Shown here one piece after another: positions 1 to 8,314 of a DNA stretch of 64,000 nucleotides. The position numbers were made by a program, and so were the translations under genes. How positions within the stretch are numbered: position 1 is the stretch's first letter; every line of letters begins with the position of its first letter. The DNA lies in assembly GCF_003337355.1 (NCBI RefSeq), contig NZ_QPJW01000004.1:205162-269161 (forward strand), given 5' to 3'. This DNA comes from Fontibacillus phaseoli. Its GTDB lineage: Bacteria > Bacillota > Bacilli > Paenibacillales > Paenibacillaceae. The notes under the pieces are model-generated. The model was not told where the DNA came from. It ran no database searches and saw only the letters and a program-made list of their open reading frames with translations.

Positions 1-18
1 TCCAAAGGAGGAATAGGT

Positions 19-1155
19 ATGGCAGCACCAAAGGTGGCGGTCGTTACCCCGGGATCTTTCGTCATTCCATCGGGGCGAAGCAGCTCGGTGGAACGGGTGG
101 TGGAGAAAGTATGCCCTCTTGCCGCAAAGACGTTGGATATCCGCATTTACGGTGTTGCCGATGGCCGTCTTCCGGTAAAAGGGATGGTTTCCGGCATCCC
201 CTGTTACCGCTTGCCCGGCGGGCGCCGCTATTTTCAATACATTGTGCGCCATCTCCGGTTGTGGAGACCTGACACGATTGAAGTTCATAACCGGCCTCTG
301 CTTGCGTATCAAATAAAAAGCCGGCTACCTAAGACCCGTGTATATTTGAGCCTTCATTCGACCACGTTTCTCGTTTCCCGCATATCTCCTAATAAGATGT
401 TCAGGATGCTGGAGTCGCCCGACGGACTGATCGTAAACAGCGTATATTTAAAAGAAGAGATACGGAGAAGATTTCCATTTTTAAAGACCGGGATTGAGGT
501 TAATCCGCTCGGGGTCAGCCTGGATGATTTTAACCCGCGCTGGACGCCCGCCGGGGAATCCCTGCGTCTGGCCAGGCTAGCCGATCTGGGCTGGAGCGGC
601 CGGAAAATCGTGTTGTTCGTCGGGCGTCTTCTCCCGTCCAAGGGAGTTCATCATCTGCTGAACGTATGGGGGGAGGTCTTAAGCCGGGAGCCTGAAGCTA
701 TGCTTCTGATTGTCGGCAGCGCCTTCTACGGAAGCGACCGGGATACTCGTTACTCGCAAACTTTGAAAAAAAGGGCGGAATCATTTGGGGACCGGATCGT
801 ATTTTTGCCGTTCGTACCCTACCCCAAAGTGGCGAATTGGTACAATCTGGCCGATGTGGCCGTTGTTCCTTCCGCCGAGGGGGAAGCGTTCGGGCTCGTT
901 AATGTGGAAGCCATGGCTTCGGCGGTGCCCGTAATCGCTACGGCTGCCGGGGGAATCCCTGAAATTGTGGCCGACGGCCGCACGGGCTTTCTGTTACCGG
1001 CAGGAGATCCGGAGCAACAGTTAACCATCAGGTTGCTGTATCTTCTGCAGCATGAGGAAGTCCGCCGGAAAATGGGGCAGAACGGCAGGCAACTCGCCAG
1101 TTCCGATTTCCGGTGGGAGCATACTGCGGAACGCTGGGCTATGTTAATGAAATAA
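19..1155 (+). CDS. GT4-family glycosyltransferase
   Basis: This 378-residue protein has the two-domain GT-B layout of family 4 retaining glycosyltransferases. A linker and a VLFVGRLLPSKG-type strand open the C-terminal domain near residue 195. The donor-binding E-x7-E region (GEAFGLVNVEAMA) lies near residues 288-302 and is followed by AAGGIPEIVADG. It probably transfers a sugar from a nucleotide donor in the cytosol during assembly of the surface glycan encoded by the locus. An AAAGGAGG ribosome site lies 8 bases before the ATG. The promoter and any earlier genes of the operon lie outside the window. A strong terminator follows at 1250. The family call is secure; donor and acceptor are unknown. 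Confidence 0.85.
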   Translation: MAAPKVAVVTPGSFVIPSGRSSSVERVVEKVCPLAAKTLDIRIYGVADGRLPVKGMVSGIPCYRLPGGRRYFQYIVRHLRLWRPDTIEVHNRPLLAYQIKSRLPKTRVYLSLHSTTFLVSRISPNKMFRMLESPDGLIVNSVYLKEEIRRRFPFLKTGIEVNPLGVSLDDFNPRWTPAGESLRLARLADLGWSGRKIVLFVGRLLPSKGVHHLLNVWGEVLSREPEAMLLIVGSAFYGSDRDTRYSQTLKKRAESFGDRIVFLPFVPYPKVANWYNLADVAVVPSAEGEAFGLVNVEAMASAVPVIATAAGGIPEIVADGRTGFLLPAGDPEQQLTIRLLYLLQHEEVRRKMGQNGRQLASSDFRWEHTAERWAMLMK

Positions 1156-1249
1156 CGCGGATACCTGCTTGTTAAACGTCTATTTTTGAAGGTTGCGATG
1201 CATTACCTGGTCTACGCTATCAATAACATTATAGTTTCAAGGATTCCCG

Positions 1250-1302
1250 CAAAGTGCTTGCATGAGCTTCGGAGACGAAGCTCCACTTTGTGGTTTTTTT
1301 AT
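1250..1302 (+). terminator. Rho-independent terminator
   Basis: A two-part stem is visible: an outer CAAAGTG/CACTTTG and an inner GAGCTTCG/CGAAGCTC around a gaga loop. A TGGTTTTTTT tract follows. It closes the transcription unit of the first glycosyltransferase. Confidence 0.8.
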
Positions 1303-1334
1303 ATCTACCCAAGGAAAAGGGGCTGTACGTTTGC

Positions 1335-1364
1335 CGTTGCAACCCCCCGGAATCATCATACACT
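1335..1364 (+). promoter_or_regulatory. Possible sporulation (sigma-E/K type) promoter
   Basis: CATACACT at 1357-1364 equals the sigma-E -10 consensus (CATACAHT). The upstream -35 is not convincing. It lies after a terminator and 45 bases before the next gene, where a promoter is expected. Tentative. Confidence 0.3.
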
Positions 1365-1408
1365 GAGGTATATGCTCAGTATATTCAGGGAACTGGGAGG
1401 TGGCAGGC

Positions 1409-2224
1409 ATGATCCGAAAGCGAAAAAACCACGTCCGCCCCTATAGAAAAAAAATCGCCCGAAAAAAGATAGTGAAGCGGCTCACCAATCATCCCGACCC
1501 CCTGGTTTCTATCATTATTCCGGCTATGAACGAGAAGACTACGCTTCCGGCCGTATTGCGAGAAGCAGGCCGGGTGCACCCGCGAAGTGAGACGATCGTC
1601 GTGGCGAACGGTTCGACGGACGGAACGCCGAAGATCGCGGCAAAACGCGGAGCCAAAGTGATTCATTCCGCGGATCCGCTTGGCCACGATGTGGGACGAA
1701 GCCTGGGTGCGCAAGCCGCAAAGGGCCGCGTGCTGCTGTTTATCGATGCGGATATGGTCATCCCGGCCAAGGAACTTCGGCCATTTGTCGAGGCCGTATT
1801 GACCGGAACCGATGTAGCGCTGAACGGATATTCCGGGCCGGTAGACAGGTGGGACACTCATCCGGTCGTCGTTGCCAAGCATGTGCTGAATGCGTGGCTG
1901 GCCCGGCCCGATTTGCAAGGGGCGTCCATGACGGCAGTGCCTCACGCGCTAAGCCGCCGGGCGTTGGATGAAGTCGGTCCGGCGGCGCTGGAAGTTCCTC
2001 CGCTCGCTCAGGCGATGGCCGTCGTCCGGGGGATGAAGGTCCGGACGGCCCATACCGTATCCGTCGGCAAGCTGAATCCGCTGCGGCAAAAGAAAGGCCG
2101 AACCGATCTTCTCGCCTCGCTCGTGGCCGGTGATCATTTGCAGGCTGTCCATTGGCTTATCCGGGAACGCGGGCCGCGGGGCGGTTATGAAGATCTAGGA
2201 CGACTGCGCGACAAGGTAAGGTGA
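1409..2224 (+). CDS. GT2-family glycosyltransferase with basic N-terminus
   Basis: The first 24 residues are rich in Arg and Lys. The GT2 Rossmann-like fold follows: SIIIPAMNE near residue 35, ANGSTDGT near 65, and the DxD-type FIDADM near 110. An unusual GHDVGR motif between them is shared with the next gene, as is the acceptor-side SMTAVPHA motif, so the two genes are paralogues from a tandem duplication. A GTG nine bases upstream is possible, but the GGGAGG site is spaced for this ATG (8 bases). The 271-residue length suits a soluble GT2 enzyme with no membrane helix. Sugar specificity cannot be read. The basic head recurs in other proteins of this locus and may be a docking tail. Confidence 0.8.
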   Translation: MIRKRKNHVRPYRKKIARKKIVKRLTNHPDPLVSIIIPAMNEKTTLPAVLREAGRVHPRSETIVVANGSTDGTPKIAAKRGAKVIHSADPLGHDVGRSLGAQAAKGRVLLFIDADMVIPAKELRPFVEAVLTGTDVALNGYSGPVDRWDTHPVVVAKHVLNAWLARPDLQGASMTAVPHALSRRALDEVGPAALEVPPLAQAMAVVRGMKVRTAHTVSVGKLNPLRQKKGRTDLLASLVAGDHLQAVHWLIRERGPRGGYEDLGRLRDKVR

Positions 2225-2228
2225 TGAT

Positions 2229-3203
2229 ATGTATCGTACACGATTGAAGCAGACGCAAAGAGCAAGCCGCGGCCAGGGGCGAGAACAGGGCCTGAAGCAG
2301 CGAAGTCTTATAAAAAGTCCCTACTCCAAAAAGGCTGAGGAGAAGCGGGAGCAGGAGAAGGGCGGGGAAAGTCTTCGCCTCCCGTTTTCCGGTCACCGGA
2401 GTATTGCGGAAGCGGCTGCGGAAGCATCTGCCGATGGATATGCAAGGCTCGCTTTGCAAGGATCGGCCTCGGCCGTCGTCACGGCCAGCAATGAAGCAGC
2501 GACGCTGCCGAAAGTTCTTTTTGAGTTGGGGAAGCTGCCGCTCCGGGAGATCATCGTCGTATTGAACGGCTGTACGGACGGCAGTTTTGAAACGGTTCAA
2601 AGAGATCCCCGGGTCATCAGACTCAGCTTTCCGATGCGGCTTGGCCATGATGTCGGCCGGGCGATCGGAGCGGCGGTAGCTACCGGAGACATTATTCTGT
2701 TCATGGACGGGGACCTCCCGTTGCCGGCCGAAGAGCTTGCGCCGTTTCTCCTCGCGGTCGACCGGGGAGCCGACGTGGCGCTGAATGACATCTCGCCGTT
2801 CCTGCCCCCTTTTTCCCGCCAGGATGATGTTACTCGAAGCAAGAGCTATTTGAACCTGTCGCTGGGCAGACCCGATCTGAAGGCCAATTCCATGACGGCC
2901 GTGCCGCATGCGATATCCAGAAGAGCGCTCGCGGCAACCGGAACGTCTGCGCTTGTCGTTCCGCCGAAAGCCCAAGCTATCGCCATGGTTCACGGCTTGA
3001 ACGTGTGTGCGCCGCATTCGGTAAACGTGCTGCGCGGCAACCGGATCCGCAGCGGAAATACCGGAGCCGGAAATCCTGTAGCGAGGCTAATTATCGGCGA
3101 TCACATCGAAGCGCTGGGAGAAGCGATGAAGATAATGGGGGCGCGGCTAGGCACGACGAGACTTTCACGCAGCGAACTGGCGAAAGCGAGGAATGTCCCT
3201 TGA
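2229..3203 (+). CDS. GT2-family glycosyltransferase, paralogue of the preceding gene
   Basis: A 324-residue GT2 enzyme. Residues 1-60 are basic, polar and probably disordered. The catalytic domain begins near residue 80 (VVTASNEAATLP), with LNGCTDGS and the DxD-type FMDGDL near 157. GHDVGR and SMTAVPHAISRRAL match the upstream neighbour closely. The ATG follows an AAGGTGATG site and lies four bases after the previous stop, so the genes are transcriptionally coupled. It is presumably a cytosolic sugar transferase in the same glycan pathway. Donor and acceptor are unknown, and the long disordered head is unusual for the family. Confidence 0.8.
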   Translation: MYRTRLKQTQRASRGQGREQGLKQRSLIKSPYSKKAEEKREQEKGGESLRLPFSGHRSIAEAAAEASADGYARLALQGSASAVVTASNEAATLPKVLFELGKLPLREIIVVLNGCTDGSFETVQRDPRVIRLSFPMRLGHDVGRAIGAAVATGDIILFMDGDLPLPAEELAPFLLAVDRGADVALNDISPFLPPFSRQDDVTRSKSYLNLSLGRPDLKANSMTAVPHAISRRALAATGTSALVVPPKAQAIAMVHGLNVCAPHSVNVLRGNRIRSGNTGAGNPVARLIIGDHIEALGEAMKIMGARLGTTRLSRSELAKARNVP

Positions 3204-3946
3204 AGAGATTTGGCCTGACCAGCATTGTGATTCCTTCCTATAACGGTCTCCATCTGTTGAGTTCCTGCGTTGAGTCGATTCGCCTTCATACGGACGCCCC
3301 CTATGAAATCATTGTCGTGGATAACGGTTCGAGCGACGGAAGCGTCCCTTACTGCCTTCGCGAAGGCTTGACGTTCATTTCTTTGCCCGAGAACGCCGGG
3401 TTTCCCGCAGCATGCAATCGTGGTTTATCGATTGCAGCGGGCGATCACTTGCTGCTCCTGAATAATGATGTAAAGGTTTCGCCGCGCTGGCTGTCCAATT
3501 TGTTATCCGCGCTATGGAGTGTAAGCGAAGTCGGCATGGTGGGACCGGTCACCAATTATGCCAGCGGCCGCCAGCAAGTAGCAATTTCCGCAGAGAACGA
3601 CGAGGATTTTTATGCCATCGCCGAACAGTTCAACAGATCGGATCCTGCAAAATGGGTGGAGGCTCAGCGGCTGATCGGCATGTGTCTTCTAATGAAACGG
3701 GAGGTATGGAGCAGGGTAGGCGGTTTGGATGAAATATTTTCCCCCGGTCATTACGAAGACGATGATTATAGCTATAGAGCACGCCAGCATGGATTCAAGT
3801 TGCTGATTTGCGGGGATACCCTGGTGCATCATTCAGGGAGTGCAAGCTTTAAAGCCGGGCATCCGGAGGGTTGGGACCGTTTGATCGAACGCAACAGAAG
3901 GTTATTTGTCGACAAGTGGGGAGTTGATCCCTGGGAATTTATTTAA
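3200..3946 (+). CDS. GT2-family glycosyltransferase (rhamnosyltransferase-like subgroup)
   Basis: A compact 248-residue GT2 protein. SIVIPSYNG is at the N-terminus, followed by VDNGSSDGS, LLNNDVK (DxD region, near residue 87) and HYEDDDYSYR near 184. The ED-acid motif with a following HH is typical of GT2 subgroups that build rhamnose-containing or galactofuranose-like polymers. A TTG start is chosen because a GCGAGG site sits eight bases upstream. It overlaps the previous stop codon (TTGA), indicating translational coupling. Frames open further upstream only run inside the preceding gene. It resembles the GT2 domain of the gene at 5882, including a shared NRSDPAKW segment. Confidence 0.82.
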   Translation: MKRFGLTSIVIPSYNGLHLLSSCVESIRLHTDAPYEIIVVDNGSSDGSVPYCLREGLTFISLPENAGFPAACNRGLSIAAGDHLLLLNNDVKVSPRWLSNLLSALWSVSEVGMVGPVTNYASGRQQVAISAENDEDFYAIAEQFNRSDPAKWVEAQRLIGMCLLMKREVWSRVGGLDEIFSPGHYEDDDYSYRARQHGFKLLICGDTLVHHSGSASFKAGHPEGWDRLIERNRRLFVDKWGVDPWEFI

Positions 3947-3970
3947 TCGAACATTTTGGGAGGGGAGTTC

Positions 3971-4702
3971 ATGAAAGGTGTGATTTTGGCGGGAGGCACC
4001 GGAACACGTCTATACCCGCTGACCCGACTCATTAACAAACATCTGCTTCCTGTCGGGAATCATCCGATGGTCTGTTATGGCATAGAACGGCTGCGTCAAG
4101 CCGGAATCACCGACATTCTCATGGTGGTCGGGAAACAATCGGCAGGTTTGTACACGAATTTCCTGGGAAGCGGCGAGAATTATGGCGTCAAGCTTACCTA
4201 CCGGGTACAGGAGTCCGCGGGAGGAATCGCCGAAGCTTTGGAGCTTGCGGGCGGATTTATAGGTCCCGGCGAGAAATTTGTCGTACTGCTGGGAGACAAT
4301 TTATTTCTCGATGATTTGACCCCGTTTGTAAAAAAGTTCAAACAGCAGGAGCCAGGCAGCGCCAGGGTACTGCTTAAACCCGTAAAGGATCCTAGAAGAT
4401 ACGGGGTCCCCGTTTTTCATCACGATAATCCCGACTTGATCGAATACATTGAAGAAAAACCGCAAAATCCGAAATCCCATTTTTCGGTGACCGGGATTTA
4501 TATGTATGACGACTCCGTATTCGGCATCATTCGGGGAATCAGCCGTTCGGCGCGGGGAGAACTGGAAATTACCGATGTCAATAACCGGTATGCCCGGGAC
4601 CGCAAGCTGGAATACGATGTTTTGCAGTTATGGTGGGGAGACGCCGGCACGTTCGAATCGTTGCAGGAAGCCGCGATTCATATGAAGGGTGTGCTTCCTT
4701 AA
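3971..4702 (+). CDS. Sugar-1-phosphate nucleotidylyltransferase (RmlA/SpsI-like)
   Basis: The N-terminal signature LAGGTGTRLYPLT, followed by NKHLLPVGNHPM, is the nucleotide-binding loop and Lys motif of the RmlA family. LLGDNLF near residue 110 and VTGIYMYDD near 175 are also family motifs. These enzymes join NTP and sugar-1-phosphate to give an activated sugar plus pyrophosphate. At 243 residues it matches short-form members such as SpsI of the B. subtilis spore polysaccharide locus rather than full-length RmlA (about 290). The ATG at 3971 follows GGGAGGGGAG; an in-frame TTG at 3956 lies upstream of that site and is rejected. It likely supplies NDP-sugar to the neighbouring transferases. 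dTDP-glucose is the usual product but is not provable here. Confidence 0.85.
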   Translation: MKGVILAGGTGTRLYPLTRLINKHLLPVGNHPMVCYGIERLRQAGITDILMVVGKQSAGLYTNFLGSGENYGVKLTYRVQESAGGIAEALELAGGFIGPGEKFVVLLGDNLFLDDLTPFVKKFKQQEPGSARVLLKPVKDPRRYGVPVFHHDNPDLIEYIEEKPQNPKSHFSVTGIYMYDDSVFGIIRGISRSARGELEITDVNNRYARDRKLEYDVLQLWWGDAGTFESLQEAAIHMKGVLP

Positions 4703-4718
4703 GCCGAGAGGAGAGACG

Positions 4719-5864
4719 ATGATGCCTGCCGGACGTCACAGGAAAGGAAAAAGAAGATTTTTCCGCCGGACGGGACGAAAGCGTAACTTGGCCGGTGCAA
4801 AACGGGTAACGCGCTTCTCCGGGCGGAGCACCGCCCGGAGCGGCAAATCCGGTGGTTCCGGGCTTGCCGCAAGAAACAGGGTCGAAAATCGGGACGTGGA
4901 AAAGAATAACCCAGGAGCAGTATTGGCGGAGCCGAGCATAGAGGCGGAAGAAAGGGACAGTTTCCCGGATCCAGGCTTGCCGCCCGAGGCAGCGGTCCCC
5001 GAAAACGCCCCCGTCCCGGCTCTGGCTGAAGCCGAAAAGGCGGAAGCTTTTGATGAGGGGTACCGGAAAGGGCTGTATGAAGGCGGGGAAGCGAAGCTGG
5101 GAAGGTTAATCCCGCGCTATATGATATTACCGGAGATTACACTGGATGAGGTTCTTTGTGTAGGGCTCGGCAATTTGTCCTCCTTTCTGGTTCCCTTGAT
5201 GACTTCCGCTGCCGTCCATCAAGAGATTGCGAATGCGCTGTCGAGCCGGAAGCCTTACTCGCTCGTCCGGTTGGGCGACGGCGAATTGCTTGCTCTGGCC
5301 CATGATACGGTTCTTCCGGTGGAACAGGTCCAGCGCGAAGGTCCCTTTCTTCCTTACGCAGGCGTGAATCCGCCGGATCACGTCGGCAGGGATGCTTTGG
5401 CGGAGACGCTGCGTCATGCCAGTCTGATCGGTATACCGGAGTCACGCCATCCGTCCTTCCAAGGACTGCTGTTCCCGGTACTCCGGCATTACGATCTCGA
5501 TTACCGGAAGCTGAGGCTGACATCATCAACGATTAATTACTCGTTGAATGAGGAAGGGCGGCTTCGGCAACTTATGACGGGTCGAAGGCTGCTGCTCATC
5601 GGTAATGAAACTCCCGGCTTGGCCGGTTGGCTAGGAGCGAGAGGGTTCTTCGTAGCTGGTGCCGTGGCTCCCGTGGACGGAATTTACGGCGTGGACTTCG
5701 CGATGAAGCAAGCGGCAAAGATCGATTTTGATCTTGCTCTTGTTTCGGCGGGAATTGCGGCCGTGATTCTTTGTACGCGGATCGCGGCAGAGCTGGGCAA
5801 AGTGGCGATCGATTTCGGCCATTTGGCAAACAAGCTTATAAGCGGAGAAATGGCGCTGGGCTGA
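4719..5864 (+). CDS. GT-D fold (DUF1792-type) glycosyltransferase with basic head and GY tag
   Basis: Three regions are visible in 381 residues. Residues 1-50 are extremely Arg/Lys rich. An acidic/Pro-Ala linker ends in an EGYRKGLYEGG tag near residues 112-122. A C-terminal domain from about 165 contains RLGDGE near 184 and ends DLALVSAGIAAVIL...IDFGHL. The R-x-GDGE motif and this C-terminal pattern match the GT-D fold transferases (DUF1792) that glycosylate serine-rich surface adhesins in streptococci. Inferred role: adding a sugar to a surface glycoprotein or glycan. The ATG at 4719 follows GAGAGGAGAG. The basic head and tag are not part of the known family and recur in neighbours. Confidence 0.7.
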   Translation: MMPAGRHRKGKRRFFRRTGRKRNLAGAKRVTRFSGRSTARSGKSGGSGLAARNRVENRDVEKNNPGAVLAEPSIEAEERDSFPDPGLPPEAAVPENAPVPALAEAEKAEAFDEGYRKGLYEGGEAKLGRLIPRYMILPEITLDEVLCVGLGNLSSFLVPLMTSAAVHQEIANALSSRKPYSLVRLGDGELLALAHDTVLPVEQVQREGPFLPYAGVNPPDHVGRDALAETLRHASLIGIPESRHPSFQGLLFPVLRHYDLDYRKLRLTSSTINYSLNEEGRLRQLMTGRRLLLIGNETPGLAGWLGARGFFVAGAVAPVDGIYGVDFAMKQAAKIDFDLALVSAGIAAVILCTRIAAELGKVAIDFGHLANKLISGEMALG

Positions 5865-5881
5865 TACGGGGAGGTGCAGAA

Positions 5882-7177
5882 GTGCCGGAAAGGAATGCCG
5901 ACTTTCACAGAGGGTATGAAGCGGGATACGCACGAGGTGTTTTGGCGGGAAAACAAAATTTCGGAACGCGGTTTGACGGAGTGAGCATCATAATCCCGAC
6001 GTTTAACAAGCAGGAACTGCTGCTGGAGTGCCTGGACAGCATTGAGGCCTGCACGGACTACCCTTATGAAATTATCGTTGTCGACAACGGGTCGCAGGAC
6101 GGAACGGCCGAATTGCTGCGCAAGCGGCGCGGACCGCTTCGTCTTGCTGTACATGAACGGAATTTAGGATTTGCCCGGGCGGTAAATACCGGGCTCATGA
6201 TGGCAAAAGGCAGCCATATCGTTTTGTTGAACAACGATGTATTGGTGACGGAACGCTGGTTAAGCCAGTTGCTTCGATGTTTGCGGGATTGTCCGGAAGC
6301 CGCGGCTGTCGGCCCGGTCACCAATTATATCGGCGGGGAGCAGCAAATTGACGTACCGTATATCGACTTGCCGGGGATGCGTGATTTCGCCGCGGCCCAT
6401 AACCGGAGCGATCCTGCCAAATGGCGGGATACCAATCGCCTCGTAGGTTTTTGCCTGCTGATTCCGCGTAGTACTTTCGAACAGATCGGGTATTTTGATG
6501 AAGGTTATGAAATCGGAAATTACGAGGACGACGATTGGATGATAAGGCTCCGCTTTCTAGGCAAAAAGTTGAAAATCGCGGGCGATACGTTCGTTCATCA
6601 TTATGGGAGCATGACCATGAAAGCGCTGGGGGCTCATGGATTTGCCGATGTTAACGGCAGAAACGAAAACTTTTTTGCGGAAAAGTGGGGCGATCCGCAC
6701 GCCTTTCTTCAACGGGTGGACTATCTGTCCCGAAACTCCGGAGACGGACTGCGAATGAGCCGGTTTTTGCCCTCAAACCGCTGGGTTAAAAGCAGTTCCG
6801 GCCGCGTATACCGGCTGAAGCAGGGAGTCAGGTACCCGTTGGCCAGGCACCTTGTGTATGAAGAATTGTGGCACCAGGCCGTACGATTATCGATTAACGA
6901 TTTGCTCCAGCTTCCTCTCGGGGAGGAGATTGCGGAACCGGATTACCATTCCACCCGGCACGCTTCGCAGGATGACGGGGACAGGGTTTACCGTGATCAG
7001 GACGGCCGTCTGTATCAAATCGAAAGTGGGGAACGGAGAGAGATCTCGTCGGCGTATACTTGCCGGGCTTGGGGATACCCCCTTCCGGAACAGGATCACT
7101 TTCCGCCTGAACTGCGGGGCTTGCCGGAGGGATTTCCGATTCTGCCGCCCGTCCGGTTGGTTTCGGAAGATTTATAA
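5882..7177 (+). CDS. GT2 glycosyltransferase with GY tag and C-terminal repeat domain
   Basis: The GTG start follows GGGGAGGTG. Residues 8-22 carry the GYEAGYARG tag. Residues 36-280 form a GT2 domain (SIIIPTFNK, VDNGSQDGT, LLNNDVL near 115, NYEDDDW near 212) closely related to the gene at 3200. Residues 300-431 hold two degenerate repeats of the form G-x-VYRL-x-x-G-x-R-x-x-L with LPLG or LPEG endings. The repeats resemble wall- or surface-associated repeats seen at the ends of some secreted bacterial enzymes. There is no signal peptide. The combination suggests a cytosolic transferase whose C-terminus binds the growing polymer or a coat structure; this is inference. Confidence 0.78.
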   Translation: MPERNADFHRGYEAGYARGVLAGKQNFGTRFDGVSIIIPTFNKQELLLECLDSIEACTDYPYEIIVVDNGSQDGTAELLRKRRGPLRLAVHERNLGFARAVNTGLMMAKGSHIVLLNNDVLVTERWLSQLLRCLRDCPEAAAVGPVTNYIGGEQQIDVPYIDLPGMRDFAAAHNRSDPAKWRDTNRLVGFCLLIPRSTFEQIGYFDEGYEIGNYEDDDWMIRLRFLGKKLKIAGDTFVHHYGSMTMKALGAHGFADVNGRNENFFAEKWGDPHAFLQRVDYLSRNSGDGLRMSRFLPSNRWVKSSSGRVYRLKQGVRYPLARHLVYEELWHQAVRLSINDLLQLPLGEEIAEPDYHSTRHASQDDGDRVYRDQDGRLYQIESGERREISSAYTCRAWGYPLPEQDHFPPELRGLPEGFPILPPVRLVSEDL

Positions 7178-7196
7178 ACAGGGATTTCCTGCGAGG

Positions 7197-7225
7197 AACG
7201 ACATGAATCGTATCGGCATATGCTG
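7197..7225 (+). promoter_or_regulatory. Candidate sigma-K promoter
   Basis: An AAC element, 17 bases, then CATATGCTG at 7217-7225 approximates the sigma-K pattern (AC, 16-17 bases, CATAnnnTA). It is placed correctly for the operon of small genes starting at 7296. Not verified by any transcript. Confidence 0.4.
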
Positions 7226-7295
7226 AACAAGGATGACACCGGTGGACGGCTGTAGCCCCTCCGGGGGCAATCCGAAATGAGTTGGAGGAATCAGG

Positions 7296-7583
7296 ATGGA
7301 GCAGAAGATTACCGAAATCATTGTCCATATGTCGCATTCCCATCAGCAGATGGCACGGGTTATCGATGCCGAGCGGCAAGTTGCCGTCCGTATGGCTCAA
7401 ATCGTGCATGCGATTCCTGATGCGGAACCAGCGTTTGAGGGCACCTCGGGTTTGCTCGAGAATTCGGGCCGCGTCAATAAGAGCGTAATCTCTTATTTGA
7501 ATGCCATCGCCGATCTTCAGGAAGCCATGGCCGAAAATCTGGGCTATGTCATGAAGGAGATCAGAGGCCAGGATGAAGAGTAG
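7296..7583 (+). CDS. Small helical protein, paralogue 1 of 3
   Basis: A 95-residue soluble protein predicted from composition to be almost wholly alpha-helical. Two similar halves are visible: HQQMARVIDAERQVAVRMA near residue 15 and LQEAMAENLGYVMKEI near residue 76. It has no cysteine, signal peptide or membrane helix. A TTGGAGGA site precedes the ATG. It shares its QMA/AMA pattern and size with the next two genes, so the three arose by duplication. I do not recognise a named family. Its place among spore-surface glycan genes and behind a sigma-K-like promoter suggests a structural or adaptor role in the coat or crust. Confidence 0.65.
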   Translation: MEQKITEIIVHMSHSHQQMARVIDAERQVAVRMAQIVHAIPDAEPAFEGTSGLLENSGRVNKSVISYLNAIADLQEAMAENLGYVMKEIRGQDEE

Positions 7584-7607
7584 GACAACGATAGCGGGGA
7601 TGATGGG

Positions 7608-7973
7608 ATGAGCAGAGAGCAGGCTTACTTGCAAATACTGGATGCCGCATCCAAAATCCAGTGGAACGTGGCCATGATTTTGGAGGCAAAAGCCGTTGAA
7701 GCGGAAAAGGTGCGAAACTGGATATTGAATCATGTGCATGCAGGAAGTTTTGAAAATCACGAAAAGCAGCTTTCCGATCCGCTGGACGTTCATGAGCAAC
7801 TGGTGGAGGTGGTAGAGGGTCTGACGAAGCTGCAAAACGGACTTTGCAGCAATTTAAAGACGGTGCTTCCTCCGGAAGAGGACGATTCGGGCGGTGAGGG
7901 TGACGGTGACGGGGACGGCGACTTTGGAGGTCTATTCAACGGCAGTTTCGACCTCGGAGATTCCGAAAAATGA
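7608..7973 (+). CDS. Small helical protein with acidic Gly-Asp tail, paralogue 2 of 3
   Basis: 121 residues. The first 85 are helical, with IQWNVAMILEAKA and LTKLQNGLCSNL corresponding to the two halves of the preceding paralogue. The remainder is a disordered acidic tail of Asp, Glu and Gly (repeated GDGD) ending FDLGDSEK. The ATG lies 24 bases after the previous stop, and its own stop overlaps the next start (ATGA). The acidic tail is striking beside neighbours with Arg/Lys tails, and charge pairing between them is a testable guess. Function unknown. Confidence 0.65.
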   Translation: MSREQAYLQILDAASKIQWNVAMILEAKAVEAEKVRNWILNHVHAGSFENHEKQLSDPLDVHEQLVEVVEGLTKLQNGLCSNLKTVLPPEEDDSGGEGDGDGDGDFGGLFNGSFDLGDSEK

Positions 7974-8314
7974 TTACTAATCTTCAAGAAGAAGCCGCCA
8001 AAGTCAAATTGATCGAATCGATCGCAAAAAGCCAGATGGCGATGGCCCGTATTTTGGAGAGCTTGGCGGATATATCCGGTCATTCCGGGACGACGGCCAG
8101 GCACCTGGCTGAAAATATCAACATACTATCGAAATATCAAGACGCGATGGCCCGGACCGTATGCGGTATTCATGTCCATCGCGTACAATTTGGAACTCCT
8201 TCATCACCATGGATTATGGAGTCATGCTATCCGGCAACAGCTGCAGCCCGAGGAGTACAGGAGGATAATAAAAACAATGCCAATAACCAAAATCCGGCGA
8301 AGACGCCGGCTTAA
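7970..8314 (+). CDS. Small helical protein, paralogue 3 of 3, divergent C-terminus
   Basis: Residues 1-65 match the paralogues (KSQMAMARILESLA, then YQDAMARTV). After residue 65 the similarity stops and a polar Asn/Pro-rich tail of low complexity follows. The last 38 bases overlap the next gene in another frame. The frame of that next gene stays open upstream to about 8160, so an ancestral frameshift that changed the tail is possible. The start overlaps the previous stop (ATGA), so translation is coupled. Function unknown; role inferred only from context. Confidence 0.55.
   Translation: MITNLQEEAAKVKLIESIAKSQMAMARILESLADISGHSGTTARHLAENINILSKYQDAMARTVCGIHVHRVQFGTPSSPWIMESCYPATAAARGVQEDNKNNANNQNPAKTPA

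Noticed and set aside
1186..1446. 86-codon forward frame between two glycosyltransferases
   Set aside because: It runs through a strong terminator hairpin, has no ribosome site and has no sensible composition.
2157..3017. 286-codon minus-strand frame
   Set aside because: Shadow of two GC-rich glycosyltransferase genes; Arg-rich nonsense composition and no start signal.
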